Positions 6,979 to 15,009 of a stretch of 24,908 bases of DNA are shown piece by piece; position 1 is the stretch's first letter; every line of letters starts with the position of its first letter. Source of the DNA: an uncultured Paludibacter sp. (GTDB taxonomy: Bacteria > Bacteroidota > Bacteroidia > Bacteroidales > Paludibacteraceae); contig CALFXE010000239.1 of NCBI GenBank assembly GCA_937927845.1, positions 1 through 24,908 of the forward strand. The letters are read 5' to 3'. Position numbers and translations under genes: made by a program. The notes under the pieces were generated by a model. That model ran no database searches and had not been told where the DNA came from. It saw only the letters and a list, made by a program, of their open reading frames with translations.

Positions 6979-7796
6979 CTACTTCAAAATTTTCCTTTTC
7001 TCTACATTTTCAAGTATCTGCATTTGCTGAATCGCAATTTTATTTAAACGAAATAATCTTTCAGATTGAGACAATCCTTCATTAATAAAAACGGCATTCA
7101 AATTTTCCAAGTTCGACAAGCAAATCAATTCATTAATACCGGCATAATCCCTAATATTACCTTTCAACTCCGGATTAGTATTCCGCCATTGTTTTGCCGT
7201 TTTACCAAATAGTGCCATGTTCAGCACATCAGCTTCATTGGCGTACACATAATTAATTTGTTCTTTAGTCAGCTCAATCGGAATAAGGTGCTCTTTTATT
7301 GCATCTGTATGTATATGGTAGTTAATTTTCGCTAATTCACGCTTTGCCGACCAACCAAGTTGCTTTTGTTCTTCTTCTTTGAGGCGTTGGAATTCTTTTA
7401 CTAAATACAATTCAAACTCTACCGAAACCCAACTTGCAAACTTAAATGCAATATCTCTCTGTGCATAAGTTCCACCTCCTTTCCCATTTTTTGTAAATAA
7501 TCCAATTGCAGAGGTAAGTTCTATCCACCTGGATGGACTCATTGTAAACGCATTACTACCAGCATCTTTCAAAAGGAGTCGAATTCGACCCCTTTAAAAG
7601 CAGGGTTGTTCAACATCTCCCAAAGACCAAGATATTCTAATGTATTTTTCAGACGCATCCAGTTTTTGACTACATCCTTAGGTTCAAAAGGATTTTTTTG
7701 CTTTGCAATATCTGTAATACAAATATAATCAATGCCATTAATCTTTAATGTTTTGACTATTAATTCTTTTACTGTAATATTCACTCCATTTCTCAT
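6979..7796 (-). pseudogene. KilA-N domain protein, frameshifted
   Basis: Two adjoining frames encode one protein. The first (7796-7569) contains ITDIAKQKNPFEPKDVVKNW and WEMLNNPAFKGVEFDSF, the KilA-N DNA-binding core, then TGA. The second (7572-6979, without a credible ATG) continues KDAGSNAFTMSPSRWIELTS, GGTYAQRDIAFKFASWVSVE, then a C-terminal part with NYHIHTDAIKEHLIP, NEADVLNMALFGKTAKQW and NLENLNAVFINEGL. Family members as I remember them read FDSFL-x-x-AGSNAF across this point, so loss of one T in the run TCCTTTTGAAAG (7569-7580) explains the break. About 270 residues would be restored. KilA-N proteins of this kind are phage- or mobile-element-associated DNA-binding proteins found scattered in Bacteroidota genomes. 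The start at 7796 is preferred because the promoter match (7831-7824) predicts transcription from near 7817, ruling out an ATG at 7826. A sequencing error is possible. Confidence 0.8.
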
Positions 7797-7823
7797 AGAT
7801 TTACTGTTTAATTTTTTCAGCCA

Positions 7824-7831
7824 CAAATTTA
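7824..7831 (-). promoter_or_regulatory. Promoter -7 element for the KilA-N gene
   Basis: The minus strand reads TAAATTTG from 7831 to 7824 (TAnnTTTG). Transcription would start near 7817, 21 bases before the preferred ATG at 7796. No clear -33 box. Confidence 0.45.
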
Positions 7832-7926
7832 ATCATTCCTTCCCATATTTTTTTATTACATTTTAAAAAACATCACTCACAAAACCACGTAATTTCACAA
7901 ATATGGTATATTTCATCCTTTTTTTG

Positions 7927-7934
7927 TACTTTTG
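7927..7934 (+). promoter_or_regulatory. Promoter -7 element for lysS-gpsA-pgi
   Basis: TACTTTTG (7927-7934) matches TAnnTTTG and lies 27 bases before the lysS ATG at 7961. The same octamer is used at the comM promoter (16596-16589). No other match occurs in the gaps before gpsA or pgi, suggesting a three-gene transcript. Confidence 0.6.
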
Positions 7935-7960
7935 CAACAATTTAGAAATAAAAAGATTGT

Positions 7961-9472
7961 ATGAGTATTGAATTAAGTGAACAAGAACAGTTCAGACGAG
8001 AAAGTCTCAACCGTTTACGAGATATGGGGATCGACCCTTACCCTGCCGCTTTGTATCCTACAGATGCATTTTCAATAGATATAAAAGCTGAATTTAAAGA
8101 TGATGCTCCGGCAAAAGATGTTTGTATCGCCGGTAGAATTATGACTCGCCGCATTATGGGTAAAGCTTCGTTTATGGAGTTGATGGACTCGAAAGGACGC
8201 ATTCAAGTGTATGTGAGTCGCGATGATATAAGCACCGAAGAACAGCCCGAAATGTATAATACGGTATTTAAAAAGCTGCTCGATATAGGAGATTTCATTG
8301 GTATTAAAGGCTTCGTATTTCGCACTCAAATGGGTGAAATTTCGGTACATGCCAAAGAATTAACTGTACTGGCAAAAGCTATAAAACCTCTTCCAATTGT
8401 AAAATATAAAGATGGAGTTGCATACGATGCTTTCGAAGATCCTGAACAACGTTATCGTCAGAGATATGTGGATTTAGTCGTAAACGATGGCATTAAAGAT
8501 ATTTTTATCAAACGTACAAAAGTGTATAATTCCATGCGTGAATATTTCAATTCACAAGGATATATTGAAGTTGAAACACCTGTGTTGCAGTCGATTCCGG
8601 GAGGAGCTGCCGCACGTCCGTTTATAACCCATCATAATGCTTTGGATATTCCATTGTATCTTCGAATTGCTAATGAATTATATCTAAAACGCCTTATTGT
8701 AGGTGGTTTTGAGGGTGTTTATGAGTTCTCGAAAAACTTCAGGAATGAAGGTATGGACAGAACACATAATCCGGAATTTACAGCAATGGAAATATATGTT
8801 GCTTACAAGGATTATAACTGGATGATGGAATTTACCGAAAACATGGTTGAAAAAGTGTGTTTGGATGTAAATGGCACTACAGATATTCAGGTTGGCGATA
8901 AAACAATTTCTTTTAAAGCTCCTTACAAGCGTGTGACTATGATTGATGCAATAAAGGAGCATACCGGAATTGACATCAACGGTATGGATGAAAATCAACT
9001 TAGAGAAGTATGTAAAAAACTTCATATCGAAATCGACAAATCAATGGGGAAAGGCAAATTGATTGATGAGATTTTTGGTGAAAAATGTGAAGGAAAATAT
9101 ATTCAACCAACTTTCATTACCGACTATCCCATAGAAATGAGTCCGTTATGTAAACGTCACCGTACCAATCCCGAACTAACAGAACGTTTTGAGTTAATGG
9201 TAAATGGTAAGGAGTTAGCTAATGCTTATTCCGAATTAAATGACCCGATTGATCAGTTGGGACGCTTTCAGGAGCAGTTGCAGTTAAGCGAAAAAGGCGA
9301 CGACGAAGCCATGCATATCGATATGGATTTTGTGCGTTCTCTCGAATACGGTATGCCACCCACATCCGGAATGGGTATAGGTATGGATAGATTGGTAATG
9401 TTAATGACAGGTCAGCAGGCAATTCAGGAAGTCTTGTTCTTCCCTCAAATGAAACCAAATATTAACGGATAG
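7961..9472 (+). CDS. lysS: Lysyl-tRNA synthetase, class II
   Basis: Charges tRNA-Lys with lysine using ATP, in the cytosol as a dimer. 503 residues, close to the usual length for class II LysRS; some Bacteroidales versions that I recall carry an extra C-terminal extension, absent here. The N-terminal OB-fold anticodon-binding domain spans about 53-140 (VCIAGRIMTRRIMGKASFME). The class II catalytic core follows: motif 1 around 190-220 (YIEVETPVLQSIPGGAAARP), motif 2 FRNEGMDRTHNPEFTAMEIY (260-279) and motif 3 GMGIGMDRLVML (470-481) with the ATP-binding Arg477. The start ATG follows a promoter by 27 bases and begins MSIELSEQEQFRRESLNRLR, the expected N-terminal helix. First gene of the lysS-gpsA-pgi series. 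Confidence 0.97.
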   Translation: MSIELSEQEQFRRESLNRLRDMGIDPYPAALYPTDAFSIDIKAEFKDDAPAKDVCIAGRIMTRRIMGKASFMELMDSKGRIQVYVSRDDISTEEQPEMYNTVFKKLLDIGDFIGIKGFVFRTQMGEISVHAKELTVLAKAIKPLPIVKYKDGVAYDAFEDPEQRYRQRYVDLVVNDGIKDIFIKRTKVYNSMREYFNSQGYIEVETPVLQSIPGGAAARPFITHHNALDIPLYLRIANELYLKRLIVGGFEGVYEFSKNFRNEGMDRTHNPEFTAMEIYVAYKDYNWMMEFTENMVEKVCLDVNGTTDIQVGDKTISFKAPYKRVTMIDAIKEHTGIDINGMDENQLREVCKKLHIEIDKSMGKGKLIDEIFGEKCEGKYIQPTFITDYPIEMSPLCKRHRTNPELTERFELMVNGKELANAYSELNDPIDQLGRFQEQLQLSEKGDDEAMHIDMDFVRSLEYGMPPTSGMGIGMDRLVMLMTGQQAIQEVLFFPQMKPNING

Positions 9473-9478
9473 TGCTTA

Positions 9479-9510
9479 ATCACTAATCACTAATCACCAA
9501 TCACTAATCA
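9479..9510 (+). repeat. Short tandem array of ATCACTA/ATCACCA heptamers, copy 1
   Basis: Four to five successive heptamers (ATCACTA, with ATCACCA as third or fourth unit) fill the gap between lysS and gpsA. A run of 27 bases is identical to the array before pgi (10608-10634), including the position of the variant ATCACCA unit. No hairpin is formed. It ends just before the gpsA start region. Confidence 0.8.
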
Positions 9511-9522
9511 CGATAATGGAAT

Positions 9523-10518
9523 ATGGCTGAACGACACAGAATTGCAATTTTAGGAGGTGGAAGCTGGGCAACAGCAATTGCAAAGATTTTACTTAACAAC
9601 GTAAATGAAATCAATTGGTATATGCGTAGGCAAGAACAAATTGATGAGTTTATCAGATTAAGTAAAAACCCTTCATATCTGACAGGCGTAAAATTCGACA
9701 CTGATCATATTCGTTTTACAAACAACATCAATCATGTGGTTGCAACTTCGGATATACTGATATTTGCAACACCTTCGCCCTTTCTAAAATATCACTTAAG
9801 GAGATTAAATCGAAAAATTCATAAAAAAGTTATTGTTTCAGCGATAAAAGGTATTGTGCCTGACGATAATATGATAGTAACTGACTTTTTCGAGCAAGTT
9901 TATAAAGTTCCCAAAGAAAATATTGCAGTATTGGCAGGTCCGTGCCATGCTGAAGAAGTTGCACTTGAAAGATTGTCATATCTGACTCTTGCTTCTACCT
10001 CGCGCGACAGGGCTAAGATGTTGGCTCAATTATTTGCTACCAGCTTTGTAAAAACATCTGTAAGTGAAGATATTATAGGAATGGAATACTCTTCAATCAT
10101 GAAAAATATTTACTCAATAGCAGCAGGTATTTGTCATGGTTTGAAATATGGCGATAATTTTCAATCGGTGCTGATGTCGAATGCAATACAGGAAATTAAT
10201 CGTTTCTGTAATGCAACCAGTCCGCTACACCGAGATATCAGTCAGTCGGCTTACTTAGGCGATTTATTAGTTACAGCATATTCTAAGTTTAGTCGCAACA
10301 GATTGTTTGGCAGCATGATAGGCAAAGGATATTCAGTCAAAACCGCACAAATAGAGATGGAAATGATAGCAGAAGGTTATTACGCAACAAAATGTATTTA
10401 TGAAATCAATCAAAAATATAAAGTAGATATGCCTATTGTAAATACTGTTTACGAGATATTATACAACAGAGCATCACCGCTATTAAAAATCAGGGAATTG
10501 ACGGATAGGCTTAAGTAG
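9523..10518 (+). CDS. gpsA: Glycerol-3-phosphate dehydrogenase [NAD(P)+]
   Basis: Reduces dihydroxyacetone phosphate to sn-glycerol 3-phosphate, the backbone of membrane phospholipids; cytosolic, about 330 residues as usual (331 here). The Rossmann dinucleotide site is AILGGGSWATAIAK (8-21). Conserved catalytic-region lysines appear in SAIKGI (Lys109) and SSIMKNIYSIAAG (Lys194). Other family blocks are AVLAGPCHAEEVA (135-147), YLGDLLVTAYSKFSRNR, and the late motif IAEGYYATKCIYE. It follows lysS after a gap of 50 bases made of heptamer repeats and precedes pgi. The gap contains no promoter match, so cotranscription with lysS is likely. The third glycine of the nucleotide site is replaced by Ala (GGGSWATA rather than GAGSWGTA), a substitution I believe is common in Bacteroidota. 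Confidence 0.96.
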   Translation: MAERHRIAILGGGSWATAIAKILLNNVNEINWYMRRQEQIDEFIRLSKNPSYLTGVKFDTDHIRFTNNINHVVATSDILIFATPSPFLKYHLRRLNRKIHKKVIVSAIKGIVPDDNMIVTDFFEQVYKVPKENIAVLAGPCHAEEVALERLSYLTLASTSRDRAKMLAQLFATSFVKTSVSEDIIGMEYSSIMKNIYSIAAGICHGLKYGDNFQSVLMSNAIQEINRFCNATSPLHRDISQSAYLGDLLVTAYSKFSRNRLFGSMIGKGYSVKTAQIEMEMIAEGYYATKCIYEINQKYKVDMPIVNTVYEILYNRASPLLKIRELTDRLK

Positions 10519-10533
10519 AATGAGGAGTGAAAC

Positions 10534-10575
10534 TTATGGTCTATAGTCTAAGGTCAATAGGCTATAGTGTATGTA
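10534..10575 (+). repeat. Degenerate short repeats (CTATAGT/GGTCTA words) between gpsA and pgi
   Basis: After the gpsA stop the gap holds variations on ATGGTCTATAGTCTAAGGTC and GGCTATAGTG, followed by ACTATTTTACTATTTAC. These look like decayed 7-9 bp tandem units. They are followed by the cleaner heptamer array at 10606-10637. No coding frame or stable hairpin is seen. Confidence 0.5.
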
Positions 10576-10605
10576 CTATTTTACTATTTACAATTTACTA
10601 TATAT

Positions 10606-10637
10606 TAATTACTAATCACTAATCACCAATCACTAAT
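10606..10637 (+). repeat. Short tandem array of ATCACTA/ATCACCA heptamers, copy 2
   Basis: Same heptamer array as at 9479-9510, with 27 identical bases, lying just upstream of the pgi start at 10652. Both copies sit immediately before a start codon within one operon, in the same orientation. Confidence 0.8.
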
Positions 10638-10651
10638 TACAATATAAAAAA

Positions 10652-11995
10652 ATGGAAAATATTAAACTTATTATCGACAAAGCATTTGGTTTTGTATCTA
10701 AAGAATCAGTTGCAAATTACAAATTGGTTACAAATGAAGCAAATAAAGCTTTACATCAGGGAACAGGCAAAGGAAATGATTTTCTTGGCTGGTTGAACTT
10801 GCCAACTTCTATTGATGAGGCGCACTTACAAGATGTTGAAAATACTGCTAAAATACTCAGGGACAATTGTGAAGTTGTTGTGGTTATCGGTATAGGCGGT
10901 AGTTATCTTGGAGCAAAAGCCGTTATCGATTCGCTATCTAACAGTTTTGATTGGCTTCAAACTGATAGAAAAAGCCCTGTAATTGTATATGCCGGTCAGA
11001 ATATAGGTGAAGATTATCTTTATGAATTGCAAGAATTGCTAAAAAACAAGAAGTTTGGTATCATATCAATATCAAAATCAGGCACTACAACTGAGCCTGC
11101 CTTAGCTTTCCGACTATTGAAAACTCAACTTGAAAATCAGCAGGGGAAAGATGCATCACGTAAATTAATTGTTGCCGTTACGGATAAAGAACGTGGTGCA
11201 TTACGCACTTTAGCTGTACAGGAAGGTTACAAAACTTATGTAATTGAAGATAATATCGGTGGTCGCTATTCTGTTTTATCTCCTGTAGGCTTACTTCCTA
11301 TTGCTATTGCAGGCTTCGATATTCGTCAGCTTGTTAAAGGTGCTGTTGATATGGAAGGTACTTGTGGATTAAACACGCCTTACGAAAATAATCCAGCTGC
11401 TCAATATGCTGCTGTGCGCAACGAATTATATAAATCAGGAAAGAAAATCGAAATTTTGGTCAATTATCACCCAAAATTGCATTTTGTTTCGGAATGGTGG
11501 AAGCAGCTTTACGGCGAAAGCGAAGGAAAAGAAAATCTTGGCATTTTCCCGGCTGCTGTTGATTTTACTACCGATTTACATTCTATGGGACAATGGATTC
11601 AAGAAGGTGAAAGAACAATTTTCGAGACTGTTATTTCAGTAAACGAGCCTAATAATAAGGTACTTGTACCAAGTGACGAAGCAAATCTCGATGGTTTGAA
11701 TTTCCTTGCAGGCAAAAGAGTTGACGAAGTTAATAAGATGGCGGAACTTGGAACTTTGCTCGCTCATATAGATGGTGGCGTACCAAATCTCAAAATCGAA
11801 TTGCCTAAGTTAAATGAATATTATCTTGGTCAGTTACTTTACTTCTTCGAAAAAGCTTGTGGCATAAGCGGTTATATTTTAGGTATTAATCCATTCGATC
11901 AGCCGGGTGTTGAAGCATATAAGAAAAATATGTTTGCTCTGTTGGAAAAACCCGGATTTGAAGAAGCTACAAAAGCAATAAAAGCGAGACTGTAA
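10652..11995 (+). CDS. pgi: Glucose-6-phosphate isomerase
   Basis: Interconverts glucose 6-phosphate and fructose 6-phosphate in glycolysis and gluconeogenesis; cytosolic dimer. At 447 residues it belongs to the short bacterial type (as in Bacillus) rather than the roughly 550-residue enterobacterial form. The SIS-domain phosphate-binding loop is SISKSGTTTEPALAF (139-153); an earlier glycine-rich strand is VVIGIGGSYLGAKA (77-90). The second signature is GGRYSVLSPVGLLP (203-216). The expected catalytic Glu is Glu289 in LYGESEGKENLG, and His310 lies in DLHSMGQ. The C-terminal family block is NPFDQPGVEAYKKNMFALL. Last gene of lysS-gpsA-pgi; the 133-base gap before it contains only repeats, and a strong hairpin follows its stop. 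Confidence 0.97.
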   Translation: MENIKLIIDKAFGFVSKESVANYKLVTNEANKALHQGTGKGNDFLGWLNLPTSIDEAHLQDVENTAKILRDNCEVVVVIGIGGSYLGAKAVIDSLSNSFDWLQTDRKSPVIVYAGQNIGEDYLYELQELLKNKKFGIISISKSGTTTEPALAFRLLKTQLENQQGKDASRKLIVAVTDKERGALRTLAVQEGYKTYVIEDNIGGRYSVLSPVGLLPIAIAGFDIRQLVKGAVDMEGTCGLNTPYENNPAAQYAAVRNELYKSGKKIEILVNYHPKLHFVSEWWKQLYGESEGKENLGIFPAAVDFTTDLHSMGQWIQEGERTIFETVISVNEPNNKVLVPSDEANLDGLNFLAGKRVDEVNKMAELGTLLAHIDGGVPNLKIELPKLNEYYLGQLLYFFEKACGISGYILGINPFDQPGVEAYKKNMFALLEKPGFEEATKAIKARL

Positions 11996-12000
11996 GATTA

Positions 12001-12052
12001 ATGTGCTAATATGCTAATGTGTCAATGTGTCAATATACCAATGGGATAATGG
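12001..12052 (+). repeat. Degenerate tandem array of TGCTAATA/TGTCAATG-like units
   Basis: Directly after pgi come consecutive 8-10 base units: ATGTGCTAAT, ATGCTAATGT, GTCAATGT, GTCAATAT, ACCAATGG, GATAATGG. The unit differs from the ATCACTA arrays upstream. The word TGTGCTAAT recurs in the hairpin that follows. Confidence 0.55.
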
Positions 12053-12055
12053 ATT

Positions 12056-12089
12056 ATGTGCTAATTCTGATAAATCAGGATTAGCACAT
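12056..12089 (+). terminator. Long hairpin after pgi, likely terminator
   Basis: Positions 12056-12070 pair with 12075-12089 (ATGTGCTAATTCTGA against TCAGGATTAGCACAT): fifteen pairs with one T-G, closed by a TAAA loop. The sequence after it is TAACATTTTCTT, a weak T-rich tail. It lies about 60 bases past the pgi stop, between the operon and the DUF3127 promoter. Confidence 0.6.
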
Positions 12090-12189
12090 TAACATTTTCT
12101 TAAATTCCCCAAGTTACTATCATAGTGTTAGTTGCAAATATAACCACCTTTTAATTGATTTTTAATTATGATTATATCTGAAATTCTTT

Positions 12190-12197
12190 TAAATTTG
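12190..12197 (+). promoter_or_regulatory. Promoter -7 element for the DUF3127 gene
   Basis: TAAATTTG (12190-12197) matches TAnnTTTG, 18 bases before the ATG at 12216. Transcription would start near 12204, giving a leader of about a dozen bases. No -33 box at the expected spacing. Confidence 0.55.
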
Positions 12198-12215
12198 CAC
12201 AAAAATTAAAATTTA

Positions 12216-12593
12216 ATGGAAATTTCAGGAAAAATTATTGCAGTATTACCTTTACAAACCGGTGAAGGAAGAAACGGACCATGGCGTTCACAAGATTACG
12301 TTTTAGAAACTCAGGAACAATATCCCAAAAAAGTATGTTTTAACCTGTTTGGGAACAAAATAGATCAATTCCCTGTAGCGATTGACGATCAGGTAAATGT
12401 AAGCTTCGACATTGAAAGTCGCGAATGGAACGGTCGCTGGTTTACCTCTATACGTGCATGGAAAGTTGAGAAATCTGCTGTTAGCGGAGAAACTGCCAAC
12501 ACATACGCCGACACCTTCGATGCTCCACCTCCTCCTATACCACCGGCTTTCGACTCTACACCGACAGAAGAGGGTTCAGGATTGCCATTCTAA
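12216..12593 (+). CDS. DUF3127 family protein, SSB-like
   Basis: A 125-residue protein with the DUF3127 pattern: MEISGKIIAVLPLQTGEGRN, then GPWRSQDYVLETQEQYPKKV, CFNLFGNKI and VSFDIESREWNGRWFTSIRAW. The alternating strands of residues 1-85 look like a single OB fold. The C-terminal 40 residues are a low-complexity Pro/Asp/Thr linker (FDAPPPPIPP) ending EEGSGLPF. That layout of an OB fold, flexible acidic linker and terminal Leu-Pro-Phe resembles single-stranded DNA-binding proteins, whose D-D-D-I-P-F tip recruits repair and replication partners. The family has no established function that I know of; DNA binding is inference. It has its own promoter and ends one base from the convergent deacylase gene. 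Confidence 0.85.
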   Translation: MEISGKIIAVLPLQTGEGRNGPWRSQDYVLETQEQYPKKVCFNLFGNKIDQFPVAIDDQVNVSFDIESREWNGRWFTSIRAWKVEKSAVSGETANTYADTFDAPPPPIPPAFDSTPTEEGSGLPF

Positions 12594-12594
12594 T

Positions 12595-13821
12595 TTAGAA
12601 TGCATAACCTACATTTAGAGATAGTGGGATTTTTACAGCTTCATTATTTGGGAAAATATTGCCATTGGAATAATGTCCGATTTTAAGCTCGGCATTATAT
12701 CTTCTGTCATCTCCAAAGAAGATTCCGGCACCCATATTATCCATAAATGTAAATTTCTCTCCTGTATCATAGCCATCAATTATCTTTTTTGAGATAAATG
12801 TTGGGGCAGCTACAGTATAATAAAAGTATGCGTCAAACAGTTTGGTTTGTAGGAAATTCAGACGGAACACAGGAAATAATGATAGAGTAAAAAAACTTTC
12901 TTCACCGTTAGTTGTATTACCATTAATTCCTGTTGTTTGCCATGCTGATGCATTTATACCCCAGTCAATAGCAAAGAATTTGGCACTATGGAAGACATTC
13001 CTCTGGTAATTAAGAGAAATTCCTTGTTTCACATGAGCATTACCTCCCCAAAAAATTGGAAAATACTGATTAGACACAAAATTATTCACTCCATAGCCGA
13101 TAATATTACTTGAATAACCTATTTGAAGCCATTGTTTTGGATGAATCATGCCACCTTCAGCAGTTTTCTGAATTTGCTTATCAGTATAAGGAATGAAATT
13201 ATATGAAAACCCGGTGCCGACAAAAGAGGTATATGGTTGATTTCTTTTTGCAGACGAAGGAGAATAATTACTTACGAGTTGTAAAGCCCACTTCTTATTA
13301 ATGTGATATTTCAGTCCTGCACCAAACAGGAAAGTTGCATAATTAGCATCTTTTACTACGGGATTTCCGCTGTTATCCTCAAATCCTGCTCTTGTAATAA
13401 TTCCCAAGCCTCCTTCTCCATATACAGAAAATTTCTCACCAATAGGCAGTTTGCCTTTTAAGGTAAAACCACCAACATTTGTCCATACAGATTTTCTGTT
13501 TACAATCGTAGAACCTGCCTGATTATACTGATATTTCACCCAACCAACCGGTCGCATATAAGTTAATTGAGCCGAGAGATAATCATTAAAATCATATCCC
13601 CATAGAACCAAACGCACAGCCATATGTGGCACTTGTACGTCTACCAATTCATATCCGGTTTCAAGCTGTTCAGCACCAAACGGATAATTAATATATCCTA
13701 AATTAACCTCAAAATATGACTTTTGAAGAACTGGTGGAATCTGAGATCTTTCATCCTGAGCTACAGCAGATAAGCTTATAAACAATGAAAATAAAACGAC
13801 AATAGCTAAATAAAAACGCAT
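12595..13821 (-). CDS. Outer-membrane barrel with PagL-like lipid A deacylase (acyloxyacyl hydrolase) domain
   Basis: A 408-residue protein with a signal peptide (1-21, cleavage near VAQ). Residues about 30-215 form an OmpW/OmpX-like barrel (YFEVNLGYINYPFG, NYATFLFGAGLKYHINKKWA). Residues about 232-408 form a second barrel resembling PagL/acyloxyacyl hydrolases (WLQIGYSSNIIGYGVNNF). Its final strands carry IGHYSNGNIFPN: His383 and Ser385 form the H-x-S motif of the PagL catalytic dyad, with Glu394 a possible third residue, although the spacing differs from classical PagL. PagL removes the 3-O-acyl chain of lipid A in the outer membrane. The chain ends VGYAF, a barrel-type terminal Phe. The gene follows lpxB by 27 bases on the same strand, supporting a lipid A role. 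Activity is inferred, not shown. The N-terminal barrel could be the older family's normal extension. Confidence 0.75.
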   Translation of the reverse strand: MRFYLAIVVLFSLFISLSAVAQDERSQIPPVLQKSYFEVNLGYINYPFGAEQLETGYELVDVQVPHMAVRLVLWGYDFNDYLSAQLTYMRPVGWVKYQYNQAGSTIVNRKSVWTNVGGFTLKGKLPIGEKFSVYGEGGLGIITRAGFEDNSGNPVVKDANYATFLFGAGLKYHINKKWALQLVSNYSPSSAKRNQPYTSFVGTGFSYNFIPYTDKQIQKTAEGGMIHPKQWLQIGYSSNIIGYGVNNFVSNQYFPIFWGGNAHVKQGISLNYQRNVFHSAKFFAIDWGINASAWQTTGINGNTTNGEESFFTLSLFPVFRLNFLQTKLFDAYFYYTVAAPTFISKKIIDGYDTGEKFTFMDNMGAGIFFGDDRRYNAELKIGHYSNGNIFPNNEAVKIPLSLNVGYAF

Positions 13822-13848
13822 ATCATTAAAATTATATTTCGATTAGGG

Positions 13849-14991
13849 TTATTTGGAGTTACCATTTTTATGTTCATAAATACATTTAGCAGCCCTTTGC
13901 GCCGTGCCCGGTTCTCCTAAAGTCTCTCTTAAAACCTTATAAGAATCAATCATTTCCATTCTGTATTTATTATCATTTAGAATCTTCTTCATCTCATTGT
14001 AGATATTATCTACAGTAAATAAATGGGCATATAATTCTTTAACTATTGGTCTTTGAGCCAAAATATTAACCAAAGAAATATATTTAGTTTTAATCAACAA
14101 TTCTTTAGCCCAATAAGCAAACCTGCCCAACATAACGTGATACACAACAATTTGCGGTGTCCCAATCAATGCAGTTTCTAAAGTTGCAGTCCCTGAATTT
14201 ACAACTGCAATATCTGAATGATACACTAATTGATAAGGATGATGCTTGATAATAGGATAATTTCCACCATTCATATATTCATGATAAAATGCAGTATGCA
14301 CAGAATTAACCCCTGAAATTACAATTTGATATTCCGGAAATTTCTTAGCTGCCAAAATCATCTTTGGTAAACATGCAGCAATCTCTTGTTTACGACTACC
14401 CGGAAGTAGAGCGATAATAGGCTTTTCAGAAAGGAAATACTTCTTTTTAAAATATGATTTTTCTTCTGATTTATCTAAATTGTCATGGATGGCATCGATT
14501 GTTGGGTTTCCAACATACTTCACTTCATAATTATGCGATGCATAAAACTCCTTTTCAAAAGGAATTATCGTAAGCATTTGTGTAATGTCACGCTTTATTT
14601 GTTTAATTCGGTGTGACTTCCAAGCCCATACTGATGGAGAAATATAATAATAAATCGGAATGTTCGTGTGCTTTCTGATATATTTAGCAACACGTAAATT
14701 AAAACTTGGATAATCAACAAGAATAAGAGCATCCGGTTTATAATCAATAATAGCCTGTTTACATTTCTTGAGGGTTTTTAAAATGGAAGGAAGATTTTTA
14801 AAAACATTCCAAAATCCCATGAAAGACATATCTCTGATATGCACAACAGGTCGTACACCTGCTGCTCCTCGCATTAAATCACCACCAAAATATTTAAATT
14901 CACTATTTGAATCTAATTTTATCAACTCTTTCATAAGAGTCGAACCATGAAAATCTCCGGATGTTTCACCGGCAATTACAAAATATTTCAT
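13849..14991 (-). CDS. lpxB: Lipid-A-disaccharide synthase
   Basis: Joins UDP-2,3-diacylglucosamine and lipid X to the tetraacyl disaccharide 1-phosphate, in lipid A synthesis at the inner face of the inner membrane. 380 residues, the normal length, GT-B fold of family GT19. The N-terminal signature is MKYFVIAGETSGDFHGSTLM. Further family blocks are DALILVDYPSFNLRVAKYI, YYISPSVWAWKSHRIKQIKR, ALLPGSRKQEI, and the donor-binding NSGTATLETALIGTPQIVVY. The start at 14991 lies 18 bases after the comM stop, with no promoter between, so it should be transcribed from the comM promoter. The PagL-like gene follows by 27 bases. Other Raetz-pathway genes are not adjacent. Confidence 0.96.
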   Translation of the reverse strand: MKYFVIAGETSGDFHGSTLMKELIKLDSNSEFKYFGGDLMRGAAGVRPVVHIRDMSFMGFWNVFKNLPSILKTLKKCKQAIIDYKPDALILVDYPSFNLRVAKYIRKHTNIPIYYYISPSVWAWKSHRIKQIKRDITQMLTIIPFEKEFYASHNYEVKYVGNPTIDAIHDNLDKSEEKSYFKKKYFLSEKPIIALLPGSRKQEIAACLPKMILAAKKFPEYQIVISGVNSVHTAFYHEYMNGGNYPIIKHHPYQLVYHSDIAVVNSGTATLETALIGTPQIVVYHVMLGRFAYWAKELLIKTKYISLVNILAQRPIVKELYAHLFTVDNIYNEMKKILNDNKYRMEMIDSYKVLRETLGEPGTAQRAAKCIYEHKNGNSK

Positions 14992-15009
14992 ATTAAAATA
15001 TAAATAAAT

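Noticed and set aside
7569..7574. Programmed frameshift signal at the KilA-N junction
   Set aside because: The run is only four Ts with no slippery heptamer, downstream pseudoknot or stimulatory site visible, so a simple indel is more likely.
8684..9025. Minus-strand frame inside lysS
   Set aside because: Opposite the catalytic core of lysS; Phe/His/Ile-rich translation resembles no family.
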